Shown one piece after another: positions 53,059 to 61,162 of a DNA stretch of 64,000 bases. The notes beneath the pieces are model-generated. The model ran no database searches. It was not told where the DNA came from and saw nothing but the letters and a program-made list of their open reading frames with translations. A program made the position numbers and the translations under genes. Origin of the DNA: Actinobacteria bacterium UBA2279 (lineage in GTDB: Bacteria > Actinomycetota > Coriobacteriia > Anaerosomatales > Anaerosomataceae). Position 1 is the stretch's first letter. The number at the start of each line of letters is the position of its first letter. The stretch is from assembly GCA_002347365.1 (NCBI GenBank), contig DDWT01000032.1:34264-98263 (forward strand). The letters are read 5' to 3'.

Positions 53059-54081
53059 CTACTCGTGCGTTTCAGCGATGACTTGGTCGATCGTTCTCAG
53101 GTTATCGGCGAAGAGTGCATAGCCAGCGTAGGTCACCGTCGCAATCCGATAGTCGGCACGCTCGTGGGGTGGCAGCTTTTTGAGTTCACGCCCAAGGATG
53201 GTCGATGACGGCTGATGGTTGGCGAGGATGAATAGCACTTCGGGGCGAGTACTCACCTCCGTGATCTTGAAATCGCGCATCCGCTTCGGAAGCGAAGGAA
53301 GGCCCAGGCGCTGCTTCAGCTCAAACATGCTCACTAGTTCTTCGCACAGCAGAGCGAAGGGTCCCGAGATATCCTCGCCCGGCTCAGGAGTGAGGAATCG
53401 TTCCATGTCTAGAACGTGCTTGATCAATCCGGGCGAGAGCTCATCCGAATCCCTCTTCAACTGGGGCGATGCCAGAGCACCGTCTCCGGCCTTCATCTCC
53501 ATGATCACGGGGGTGACGACACCGCTCGCCCGGCTCTTGCCTTCTGCGGGCCAGCGGAACCCTACCATGTCGAACCGGTAGTTCGCCTTCTGCTCAGGAA
53601 ACGCACTTGGAGACTGCGCGTATTCGATGTCGACGACCACATAGTCCGAGGCATTGCCGCTCCAATGACGGTTGTTGTCACGAACGACGGCCTGTTGGTA
53701 CTCCCGCTCGATCTTGGGGTGGAGAGAGAAGCGTATGTCCATGGCCTGCTTGTAGTGGGCAAAGGCGTCAACCCAGCCCTCAGCATCAGCGACTGTCTTG
53801 ATGGTCTTGGCGGGCGCCATGGCTGGCCGCCTGGAAGGGTAGGCCTCTCCGTCACCGAAGTAGCGTTCATCAAACTCTGTTCGGAACCTCGCGCCCTTGG
53901 CTTGTTCGTGGATACCGAGCAGACGACCGCCACGGTAGTAGATGTCGACGTAGCCGTTGCGTATCTCAAGGCTGAGCGTGTCGTCGTTTCGCACGCGCTC
54001 GACAAGCGGTTGGAGTACTCCCGCCTTCAGCTGAAGCTCGAACTCGTGGTTGATTCCCCGCTGAAGTCCCTTGTCTACCAT
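53059..54081 (-). CDS. Putative PD-(D/E)xK-type protein
   Basis: A 340-residue protein. YRFDMVGFRW followed by PVIMEMKAGDGAL gives a D...ExK pattern typical of restriction-endonuclease-fold proteins, and VVVDIEYAQS is a likely core strand. ATG 54081 follows GGGGGAAAGG. An open frame continues upstream through a tRNA fragment, producing a spurious SGRQDLNLWPSGYEF leader, which I exclude. The role, possibly in defence, is inferred from location. Confidence 0.65.
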   Translation of the reverse strand: MVDKGLQRGINHEFELQLKAGVLQPLVERVRNDDTLSLEIRNGYVDIYYRGGRLLGIHEQAKGARFRTEFDERYFGDGEAYPSRRPAMAPAKTIKTVADAEGWVDAFAHYKQAMDIRFSLHPKIEREYQQAVVRDNNRHWSGNASDYVVVDIEYAQSPSAFPEQKANYRFDMVGFRWPAEGKSRASGVVTPVIMEMKAGDGALASPQLKRDSDELSPGLIKHVLDMERFLTPEPGEDISGPFALLCEELVSMFELKQRLGLPSLPKRMRDFKITEVSTRPEVLFILANHQPSSTILGRELKKLPPHERADYRIATVTYAGYALFADNLRTIDQVIAETHE

Positions 54082-54132
54082 GCTGCTGCCTTTCCCCCGA
54101 TGTAATCTGAAGTATTGCATGACGGGCTGAAA

Positions 54133-54180
54133 GAACTCATAACCCGAAGGCCACAGGTTCAAGTCCTGCCTCCCCGACCA
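54133..54180 (+). other. tRNA 3' fragment (CAT anticodon loop to CCA), copy 1
   Basis: CTCATAACCCGAAGG, T-loop GGTTCAAGTCC and terminal CCGACCA form the 3' half of a tRNA-Met/Ile2-like gene. No 5' half pairs with it and the T stem has a mismatch. It resembles the tRNA remnants left at integrase attachment sites. Confidence 0.65.
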
Positions 54181-54342
54181 AGCGACTTGCAGATCAGAGA
54201 CATACAGGGTCACTGGCCTGCTTGCCTTCTAGGGGTCGTGTCAACAGGTTCTGTTGCACATGCCTACAGCCGTGTTGGCAATGGCTTATGAACATCTGAT
54301 GAGGGATGATTGAGGGAGAATCCTTTCTTGGAAGGGTGACGG

Positions 54343-55530
54343 ATGCCAATCTTCTCAGCGTTTCTGCTTCCCTTGCCGAACGCCATGGTGCTTCCGGAAG
54401 GGATGACCTTCTTCAGGGTTGATGACCCTGAAATTCCAGTAGTCGTCGCGATGGACGCAGATACTTGGGACATGCCTGACGGACATGACGTTTCGGTTAG
54501 GTTCTTCCTGTTCGAGACCCAGGAAGAGCCCTACGGTATTGATGTGAATGCCTGGGAGTACCTCAACGCCCTGCTCATACCAGAGGATGAGAGAAGGCTT
54601 TCGGGAGTGAAGCGGGTCGACGGTTGCCAGTCGGTGGCACTTGCGGTTGCCCGAGTGCTAGACGGGGACGGGGACCTCTCTCCGGTCTTCGACCGATGCT
54701 TGGAATGGACACGGTGTATCTGTGCGGTCTGGCGACACGCGGCTGCCTCGCACGTACTGCTGCCTGAGTATGACTCGCTCCCCGCTGTAATCTCCTCTGC
54801 CACGTACGACGGTGACCTGAAGGTGTTCACCCCAGGGCACCTTGTGCTGAGAGTTGGCATGCCGGGCGCCGCTGCGGGGTTCCCTGGCGAGCCGGAAGAA
54901 TTCGCACAGAGGTTCGCGAACATGTTCCTGGGATTGCATATGAAGCATCCTGGTGGCGTCTACCAGGATCGTGTGCTGGAGGCACGGTCTTGTCTCTTCC
55001 GACACGGCCAGCGGGATAACAGCGTCGTTCTGGCCAGTGCGGCAGTTGAGACGCTTGTGAATACCACGTTGACTACGCTTGCGTGGGAGTCGGGCCTATC
55101 ATCCGCCGAGGCTGCGCAGAAGTACTTCAAGGGGCAGGGCCTGCGGACGCGGGTACGAGTGCACCTGTCCGACCTCTTGTCTGGCGACTGGGATCCTAGC
55201 GGGAGCGGGGCGGTCGCGCAGTGGGACAAAAGGTTGGCCGAACTGCGGCATCGTGTGGTGCATGAAGGCTATTTGCCGACCCGCGCAGAAGCGGTAGCAG
55301 CATTGGAGGCGCTCAACAGTTTCGAACGGCATGTCATTGAACGAGTAGCCGCAAATGCTGGCCGATACCCAATGACGGCTACTCTGGTGGCTGCCAGAGA
55401 AGGACTTGAGAGGCATGACGCCTACACCGAGGAGTTCAGGCAATGGCTTGAAGAGAATTGGGACGAGGATACGCTGGACTCGTACCTGCAGTGGTGCGAT
55501 GAGGTGTACGCGAGCCGTAGAGGCCTATGA
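54343..55530 (+). CDS. HEPN-like protein
   Basis: A 395-residue protein. The N-terminal 220 residues are of mixed fold and not recognised. The C-terminal part is helical and contains ELRHRVVHEGYLP, an Rx4H pattern like HEPN ribonuclease domains, after SAAVETLVNTTLTTLAWE. ATG 54343 follows GGAAGGGTGA. It lies between two tRNA fragments, so it may have come in with a small integrated element. A role in phage defence is only a guess. Confidence 0.6.
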   Translation: MPIFSAFLLPLPNAMVLPEGMTFFRVDDPEIPVVVAMDADTWDMPDGHDVSVRFFLFETQEEPYGIDVNAWEYLNALLIPEDERRLSGVKRVDGCQSVALAVARVLDGDGDLSPVFDRCLEWTRCICAVWRHAAASHVLLPEYDSLPAVISSATYDGDLKVFTPGHLVLRVGMPGAAAGFPGEPEEFAQRFANMFLGLHMKHPGGVYQDRVLEARSCLFRHGQRDNSVVLASAAVETLVNTTLTTLAWESGLSSAEAAQKYFKGQGLRTRVRVHLSDLLSGDWDPSGSGAVAQWDKRLAELRHRVVHEGYLPTRAEAVAALEALNSFERHVIERVAANAGRYPMTATLVAAREGLERHDAYTEEFRQWLEENWDEDTLDSYLQWCDEVYASRRGL

Positions 55531-55559
55531 GTGCGCCGGCCTGCCAACGTGAATCGAGG

Positions 55560-55700
55560 AACAGGTAGTTTCTGTGCGAGGAATCGGCTTGTTGGGAGTG
55601 TTGGCCGCGGTCCCGATACCTTGGCGAACTGTCGAGCCTTGTGCCCCAACTGCCACCGACGAATGCACTCGTTGGATCTTGGAGACCATCGTAGACTCCT
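55560..55700 (+). pseudogene. HNH endonuclease remnant
   Basis: One frame reads VGRGPDTLANCRALCPNCH followed by RRMHSLD, which is the distinctive C-terminal HNH motif (ALCPNCHRRMH). There is no N-terminal half, so this is a gene fragment. Confidence 0.65.
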
Positions 55701-55824
55701 TGTGACTGGCCGCGATGAGCACAGGGAAGAGGATGCTGATCGTGGACATTAGGCGCGAGATGGAGTGGATCCATCGAGAGCCGTCTGTAGTTATCGCGAG
55801 TCCGTGAGTAGGGAGGAGCCTACG

Positions 55825-56427
55825 TTGGCAATCATCGCAACACTGAAGGCGAATGGTGCGGCAGTGGAGTTTCACACGAAGGAATTCACCATTACCGGCA
55901 TAGGCAGGGTCACGCACGAACACGTGGCGGCGCTTGACAGGGGTAACGGTCTGCACTGGGTAGGCGCCGAGGCGAAGGAGTGGTTCTACTCGTCAGCCGT
56001 CGTTGAGGCGGTAGGCCAGGCTGCGAGGGCAGGCGGCTACTCAGACGACGATGTTCACAAGTACCTACTCGCCCTTCCTACTGCCTACTACCGTGACGAG
56101 TTCCTGCATATCTACGAGTCGTCGGAGACCTATAGGGGCAAATGGAACTGGGCGGCCTTCCTGTTTGGTGGGTTCTGGGCTGCGTTGCGCGGCTTGTGGC
56201 ATGTCGTCGCAGTATGGTTGGCAGTTGTGCTTCTCATCAAGATGGTGACGGATGGTGCGGTCACCACGCTGGTAGACCCCCGCACTGGCACGGTGACGAC
56301 AACCTACGATGCAATCAGGCCAATACTGCAGACCACGGCGGTGCTGGGTCTGGGTGCGTGGATTGGCCTTCGCGGCAACTTCATGCTGTACAGCAAGCAG
56401 GTGAAGGAGAAGTACGTGTTCTTCTAA
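55825..56427 (+). CDS. DUF2628-like membrane protein
   Basis: A 200-residue protein. The N-terminus is a soluble domain with short helices; the C-terminal part has GKWNWAAFLFGGFWAALRG and a closing RGNFMLYSKQVKEKYVFF, typical of DUF2628 proteins with two to three membrane helices. TTG 55825 follows GGGAGGAG. Between the tRNA fragments with the HEPN-like gene. Function unknown. Confidence 0.72.
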   Translation: MAIIATLKANGAAVEFHTKEFTITGIGRVTHEHVAALDRGNGLHWVGAEAKEWFYSSAVVEAVGQAARAGGYSDDDVHKYLLALPTAYYRDEFLHIYESSETYRGKWNWAAFLFGGFWAALRGLWHVVAVWLAVVLLIKMVTDGAVTTLVDPRTGTVTTTYDAIRPILQTTAVLGLGAWIGLRGNFMLYSKQVKEKYVFF

Positions 56428-56646
56428 GAAGTGTGCTCTTGGTTGCCGGATGCTGGTTGCCCGCGGTGGTCCCTGCAGGGGGCGAAAGAGGCTGTTGATG
56501 CGACTCTCCGTGTCAACACAGTGTCAACAGAATGTGCCAGAACAGGCCGAAACGAGCCATATGGACATAGATAGACCCCCTGGCATTTGCGCAGCCAGAG
56601 GGCCTATCCTGTACTCAGCTAGACGTAGCTGGAAACCGCTTGGGCT

Positions 56647-56693
56647 GACTCATAACCCGAAGGTCACAGGTTCAAATCCTGTCCCAGCGACCA
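56647..56693 (+). other. tRNA 3' fragment (CAT anticodon loop to CCA), copy 2
   Basis: CTCATAACCCGAAGGTCAC, T arm ACAGG-TTCAAAT-CCTGT, then CCCAGCGACCA. The T stem is perfect but there is no D arm and no matching 5' acceptor strand. It is closely similar to copy 1 and, with it, brackets 54.2-56.6 kb. A stem-loop terminator follows at 56704. Confidence 0.7.
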
Positions 56694-56703
56694 GAACTTA
56701 TAG

Positions 56704-56737
56704 CAGGTCAGACATGGTAGACGTGTCTGGCCTGTTT
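56704..56737 (+). terminator. Terminator after tRNA fragment 2
   Basis: CAGGTCAGACA and TGTCTGGCCTG pair over 11 bp (one T-G) with a 9-base loop, followed by TTTGCTTTG. It is a good intrinsic terminator, probably retained from the original tRNA gene. Confidence 0.65.
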
Positions 56738-56753
56738 GCTTTGTGCGAGAGTG

Positions 56754-56777
56754 TTTCTAACACTTTTTCTAACACTT
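56754..56777. repeat. TTCTAACACTT repeat, left of the R-M module
   Basis: A 24-bp sequence containing TTCTAACACTT twice. It matches 59393-59416 at 20 of 24 positions. The two copies bracket the EcoRV-like module. Confidence 0.45.
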
Positions 56778-56850
56778 CGGTTCGAGATCGCCGTAGGCGC
56801 CCTCCGTGGCTCACCCGAGCTTGAGGTGAGCGGCGTTGTGGGTTATTGTC

Positions 56851-56866
56851 GATATCATGTGATATC
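56851..56866. promoter_or_regulatory. Palindrome with two GATATC sites upstream of the R-M operon
   Basis: GATATCA-TG-TGATATC is a perfect 7-bp inverted repeat carrying two EcoRV sites (56851-56856 and 56861-56866), 38 bp before the first gene of the module. If the module recognises GATATC, its methylation state could control transcription. Inferred. Confidence 0.6.
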
Positions 56867-56904
56867 GTGCTTAGCTCAGTACTAGGAAGGACCGTGCGGT
56901 CGCA

Positions 56905-57399
56905 ATGACCTCGGAGAAGGTACTAGGTCTTGCAGTCAGGTATGGCGAGCACTTTTCGCCCCCTGACGGCACCATCGCTGTTCATCGAGAGATTCTGCAG
57001 AACGAGGGGTACGTGTGGTTTGGCAAGATGGGCGCGAAGATCGGGGGCCCCCGGACTGCCGCGCTCAGGGAACAGATTGAGGCCGGAATAGAGACGCCTT
57101 TGATACTCGTTCGAGCTCGCGTCAACGGCCGGACTGTCCACTACTGCCGAATTAGTAGCTTCACTCGCGAGCGGCCATCGAAGGAAGAGTCGCACTGCAT
57201 ACCCAGTTACTATCGTCGTCGTGAAGACGTTGGAGTGTGGTTCCGCCTGACCAGTATGGATCAAGTCAGACCCGGATGGTTGAATGATGCCACGGTCTGT
57301 TCGAGCCAGCGGCCCCTACCACAAACCTTGGCAACCAGCGTCGCATCATTCTTCTATGTGGCGACACCTATTCTTGGAGTGAGCGGGTACACCGATTGA
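56905..57399 (+). CDS. Unknown protein at the head of the R-M operon
   Basis: A 164-residue protein with GYVWFGKMGAKIGGP near residue 34, LILVRARVNGRTVHYCRIS, and VGVWFRLTSM. The alternation of WFGK, a basic strand and VWF resembles PUA/EVE-like modified-base readers, but I am not certain. ATG 56905 is followed by a frame that overlaps the methylase TTG start by 4 bp, so the two are co-translated. It may regulate or assist the module. Confidence 0.55.
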   Translation: MTSEKVLGLAVRYGEHFSPPDGTIAVHREILQNEGYVWFGKMGAKIGGPRTAALREQIEAGIETPLILVRARVNGRTVHYCRISSFTRERPSKEESHCIPSYYRRREDVGVWFRLTSMDQVRPGWLNDATVCSSQRPLPQTLATSVASFFYVATPILGVSGYTD

Positions 57400-58472
57400 G
57401 TGACATGCGGCCAACACAAATGGTGCTGCCAGCCGGCGCGGCGGCCGAGCCGGTGTTTCCTGCCACCAGGTATCAGGGAAGCAAGGCCAAGATCATCGGC
57501 TGGCTCTCTGGAGTGCTTCGCGACCTTGGTGGAGCAACACTGCTCGATGCTTTTGGGGGCACGGGGGTTGTTGGCTACACCATGAAGAGAGCAGGGTTAT
57601 CGGTCACGTACAACGACCTGCTCACAGCGAACGTCCAGGTGGGTCTTGCGCTGATTGAGAACCGCAATGTGACGCTGCACCCTGACCGCGTCCACGACCT
57701 TCTCGAAGAGGCGGAATCCTCAAGCCCAGGCTTCATTGCTTCGACATTCGACGACATCTACTTCACTCATGATGAGAACGTCTGGCTTGATCACATGGCG
57801 CCGGCCATTGGTCGCATGGAAGAGCCTCATGAACGGGCTATCGCCTATTTTGCCCTGTTCCAGGCCTGTATCGCAAAGCGTCCCTACAACCTTTTCCATC
57901 GCAAGAATCTCTACATGCGTTTGGCCGAGGTTGACCGTTCGTTCGGCAACAAGGCGACTTGGGATACGCCGTTTCCCGAGATGTTTCAGCGTTTCGTCTC
58001 GGAGGCCAACCGCGCCGTCTTCGACAACGGGCATCCGAACTTCGCTAGGCACGGTGATGCAGCGGAGATCACCGGTGACTTTGATGTCGTCTACATCGAC
58101 ACTCCCTACGTTTCCGGCAAAGGCGTGTCAGTGGACTACGGGCAGTTCTATCACTTCCTAGACGGCCTGGTGCGCTATGACGAATGGCCACATCTCGTTG
58201 ACATGTCCAGCAAGCACAGAAGGTTGAAGCCGATCAAGAACGAGTGGAACGACAAGCGCACCGTTCGTGAGGCATTCGACCGCCTTTTTCAGAGACACGC
58301 TTCTTCGAAGCTGGCAGTTTCCTACAGAAGCGATGGCATACCAACAATCGATGAACTTGCAGACATGATGCGAGAGCACAAGTCGCATGTCGAGGTAGTT
58401 CCCTACGGACAATACACATACGTGCTTTCGAAGAACAACAGCTCCCGAGAGGTGCTGATCGTCGGCACCTAA
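57396..58472 (+). CDS. D12-class adenine-specific DNA methyltransferase
   Basis: A 358-residue m6A methylase. The SAM motif is DAFGGTGVVGYTMK at about residue 50, and the catalytic motif IV is DTPY in VYIDTPYVS rather than the usual DPPY. LVDMSSKHRRLK and YTYVLSKNN follow. It should protect the site cut by the EcoRV-like enzyme. TTG 57396 overlaps the preceding stop; ATG 57405 is an alternative. It converges on the endonuclease gene with a 4-bp overlap. Confidence 0.87.
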   Translation: MSDMRPTQMVLPAGAAAEPVFPATRYQGSKAKIIGWLSGVLRDLGGATLLDAFGGTGVVGYTMKRAGLSVTYNDLLTANVQVGLALIENRNVTLHPDRVHDLLEEAESSSPGFIASTFDDIYFTHDENVWLDHMAPAIGRMEEPHERAIAYFALFQACIAKRPYNLFHRKNLYMRLAEVDRSFGNKATWDTPFPEMFQRFVSEANRAVFDNGHPNFARHGDAAEITGDFDVVYIDTPYVSGKGVSVDYGQFYHFLDGLVRYDEWPHLVDMSSKHRRLKPIKNEWNDKRTVREAFDRLFQRHASSKLAVSYRSDGIPTIDELADMMREHKSHVEVVPYGQYTYVLSKNNSSREVLIVGT

Positions 58473-59239
58473 GCTCTCTGTTTCCATGCATCATACCCGG
58501 CGAGGTTTCGGTAAGGTTGGGTCGCGAGTCCCGCCTCTCGCGAATCAGTCGCGTTCAGGTAGTTGCACCAGTATTCTTCGAACACATCACTGCCTCGCCG
58601 TTCGAAGGGGCCAGTGCCAGAAAGCAGCTGCGTCAAGTTAGTGACAGCGCCGATGTTTCGTGTGTTGCCGCTCCCGGGTCTGTCAAGAGCGATCTGGTAC
58701 TTCTCGTGAACGAAGAACCTGAAGTCATGAACGGGCGAGACAATGTCGTCAATCTCACCAACCAAGACGGGCTGACCGTCCGACTCCGGTCGCTTGCTGT
58801 AGACGACACCAAGTATCACGTGAGCGGCGTAGTCGCGGTACGGGAAGGTGATGTTCGCCGTTCCGCCGCGCATGTAGCCGAAGTACGAGCCCAGTGTCAT
58901 GCCATTGACTACGCCTGGCCGCACCAGGTAGGTCGTCTTGATGTCCACGGCGAACTTGACTCCGGTGCCTTGGTGCACGAGGGAGTAGTCCGGATAGTGG
59001 TTCTGCGCTGAGGGCATGATGAGTTTAAAACTCTGTTCTCTAGCGAAACGCACCATGTGTGGGTGCAGTTGCATTTCCATTATTTTGCTGCTCAGCTTGG
59101 TGTCGAGCGGAATCGGATACACCAACTGCTGATCATCCACCACACCCTTGATGCTCCAACTGCCATCATCGGAGGTCAGCTCACCCGAGAACGCAGCGAC
59201 CGATGCCTGGAGTGCTGCGATGAACGCCTGCTTGTCCAT
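58469..59239 (-). CDS. EcoRV-like type II restriction endonuclease
   Basis: A 256-residue endonuclease. The EcoRV catalytic segment is preserved: QNHYPDYS (Asp74 equivalent), VDIKTTY (Asp90 and Lys92 equivalents) and Glu in KIMEM. The recognition loop reads PGSGNTRNIGA, keeping EcoRV's GxGNT residues, so the target is probably GATATC with blunt cutting. EcoRV has 245 residues. ATG 59239 follows GAGGAG. The adjacent methylase completes the pair. I compared it with EcoRV from memory. Confidence 0.9.
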   Translation of the reverse strand: MDKQAFIAALQASVAAFSGELTSDDGSWSIKGVVDDQQLVYPIPLDTKLSSKIMEMQLHPHMVRFAREQSFKLIMPSAQNHYPDYSLVHQGTGVKFAVDIKTTYLVRPGVVNGMTLGSYFGYMRGGTANITFPYRDYAAHVILGVVYSKRPESDGQPVLVGEIDDIVSPVHDFRFFVHEKYQIALDRPGSGNTRNIGAVTNLTQLLSGTGPFERRGSDVFEEYWCNYLNATDSREAGLATQPYRNLAGYDAWKQRA

Positions 59240-59392
59240 GAATCTCCTCGTCAACCGTCCGACGAGTAGAAATCTTACACCTTTCGGGTAGATAGCCCGA
59301 AGGTCAGGGAAGCCGGCAGAGGATGGGCTGCAGTGGGTATTCGCTGGTAGAGGTCGTATTGGCCTCCCTCTGGTGGCTGTCTTGACGCCCTT

Positions 59393-59416
59393 CTTCTAAC
59401 ATTGCTTCTAACACTT
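59393..59416. repeat. TTCTAACACTT repeat, right of the R-M module
   Basis: Partner of 56754-56777. It lies 150 bp beyond the endonuclease start, in a gene-poor stretch. Confidence 0.45.
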
Positions 59417-59569
59417 GCTGTCTGAGGAGTGCCTCCTGAGCGACTTCTTCAAGATCAAGAACAAGGTGAGCGGTCCTCAGTGCAAGACGTGGGAGGACGA
59501 AGAATACCTTCAATGCCTCCGATGTGGCCTTCGAAACTCCGATGAGTCCACGCGGAAGTGCGGAAGTTG

Positions 59570-59642
59570 TGTTGTGATCTGCGATGAGGTCGCGATCCAC
59601 ATCGTCCATGAACTCGGACTTGGTTGCCTGGTACACGAGCAT
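59570..59642 (-). pseudogene. N-terminal remnant of a DUF2075-type protein
   Basis: The frame begins MLVYQATKSEFMDDVDRDL, the usual opening of DUF2075 (Schlafen-like helicase) proteins, and the match is lost after about 24 residues. The remainder of 59255-59788 shows no other gene that I can support. Confidence 0.55.
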
Positions 59643-59788
59643 GGGGCGGCTCCTGTGGGGAGGCGGGATGCTGTGTCCAGGATAGCAGGAGGCTCGCATC
59701 AAGCTGCGGGCGGCACTCAACCTCTCTCTCCTCAACTCCGATACAATCAGAATGTCAGGTCTTACCTGTGCGCACTGATGTCACGGGG

Positions 59789-61159
59789 GTGGCAGTGGGG
59801 GATTCAACGCAGCATGCGCTCCATCCCGATCCGGATCTCTTCATCCGGATCGCTGAGAACGCCCTCCTCGTAGCCGATGACCTCAGGCAGGACTACTTTC
59901 AATCCACCCTCGGCATCGCTCGCTCGATGCGAGAAGGATTCCGTACAGGTTCAGGCAAGTATCAGATCGCTCCTGTTGCCCCTGAACCGCTTGATTCATG
60001 CGCTGTCGCCTTTGTAGATGGCGGTCTGTCTAAGATCGATGTAGGTATCGCCACGCCCCTGATCGTTCGCGCTGGCATCTTCAGGGTGAAGCAGGGCGAA
60101 GCCGATCTAGAGAAGCGCGAGACGTTCGACCATTTCCCATTGATGCTTGGCCAGCTTCGTGGCGGTCTGAAGGCGAACTCCAAGTACGGCGATGTGGTTC
60201 GGCAACTCGTTGAGCTAGGCGCTCTTGTGACTGCGCTAGAAGACGAGCGCTTCTCGGACATCAGAGTCCTGATGCTGCACGGTCCACTACAGTTCGTCAG
60301 CGGTCCATTCTTCGAGCACTGGTTCTTCCCTGAGGACTATGAGCTGATGCTTGGCAGAAGCGAGCGACCCCATGTGCTGCCAGTACTCAGCCAGTTCGCT
60401 GACTGGTGCAAGACGTGCCCACTCAACGGGACGGATCGCTGCAATCACGACATCGATGACCAGCACCTCCCCGCCGTCTGCATGCTGGCTTTCCTGCAGC
60501 ACTACATCTTCGCACGAGCAGCCGAGAAGGACGTCTTACTGTGTGGCGTGGTGGAGCGCTCCTTCGGTCGGGGCGTGACTCGGTACGTCGTGCGTCAGAT
60601 GCTGGAGAACAGTCCGGAGGTCTTCGACCGACTCCTCACCGTTCTCGACATGAAAGGGCGCGCCACCAACTCCCAAGTTGAGGCAATCTTGGACGCCACG
60701 CGTTACAACGACGCGATCCTGCTCTCGCTGGCGCTGAATCGCGGCGAGGCGCTGGAGTGGTACCCGGTCAACCCTCGGCTGAAGATCCAAGACGAGCGTG
60801 TCGCGCTCTTCCCTGACGTGCAGAACACGTTCGTTCGTGTGACGTCTGCCAAGTACCCCATGCGAATTGAGATACCGGCACTCTATGACGCTGCGGAGTG
60901 CGAGGAGGTGCTACGGCGGTCGTTCGAGTACGCCTCACTGCTGCCGGGCTACGCGTTTCCGATAGGGCTCGACATCGTGGACAAGTTCGCGGCGATTCCG
61001 GGATGGATGACCAAGGCATATCGCCAGCTGATCCTCTCGGAATACGGTCGGCTGCTGACCGGTGAGTTCGTGGAGATGACGGATACCGAGGCACTCAAGT
61101 CGATGATCATGATGCGCGGAAGCGGCCGCAGAAGCCGCGAAACGAGACCGGGGGTCTGA
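59789..61159 (+). CDS. NurA-domain nuclease
   Basis: A roughly 456-residue protein with NurA-like segments: AVAFVDGGLSK near residue 65 for the first acidic motif, VLMLHGPLQF, and a C-terminal GYAFPIGLDIVDKFAAIPGWM typical of NurA. LHGPL has His where many NurA proteins have Asp, so activity should be tested. A cysteine cluster (CKTCPLNGTDRCNHD) is an added feature. The start is uncertain; GTG 59768, 59789 and 59795 are candidates. It sits 3 bp before the HerA gene. Confidence 0.8.
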   Translation: MAVGDSTQHALHPDPDLFIRIAENALLVADDLRQDYFQSTLGIARSMREGFRTGSGKYQIAPVAPEPLDSCAVAFVDGGLSKIDVGIATPLIVRAGIFRVKQGEADLEKRETFDHFPLMLGQLRGGLKANSKYGDVVRQLVELGALVTALEDERFSDIRVLMLHGPLQFVSGPFFEHWFFPEDYELMLGRSERPHVLPVLSQFADWCKTCPLNGTDRCNHDIDDQHLPAVCMLAFLQHYIFARAAEKDVLLCGVVERSFGRGVTRYVVRQMLENSPEVFDRLLTVLDMKGRATNSQVEAILDATRYNDAILLSLALNRGEALEWYPVNPRLKIQDERVALFPDVQNTFVRVTSAKYPMRIEIPALYDAAECEEVLRRSFEYASLLPGYAFPIGLDIVDKFAAIPGWMTKAYRQLILSEYGRLLTGEFVEMTDTEALKSMIMMRGSGRRSRETRPGV

Positions 61160-61162
61160 TTC

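Noticed and set aside
54082..54213. N-terminal extension of the PD-(D/E)xK-like gene reading SGRQDLNLWPSGYEF
   Set aside because: This is translation through a tRNA 3' fragment, a well-known annotation artefact; a good ribosome site supports ATG 54081.
56600..56693. A complete tRNA-Met gene
   Set aside because: The T arm and CCA are good, but there is no D arm, the anticodon loop would have 11 bases, and the acceptor 5' strand is missing.
59304..59735. A 143-codon minus-strand gene
   Set aside because: Only the segment near 59570-59642 resembles a known protein start (DUF2075); the rest has no similarity I recognise and no ribosome site, so I treat it as a remnant.
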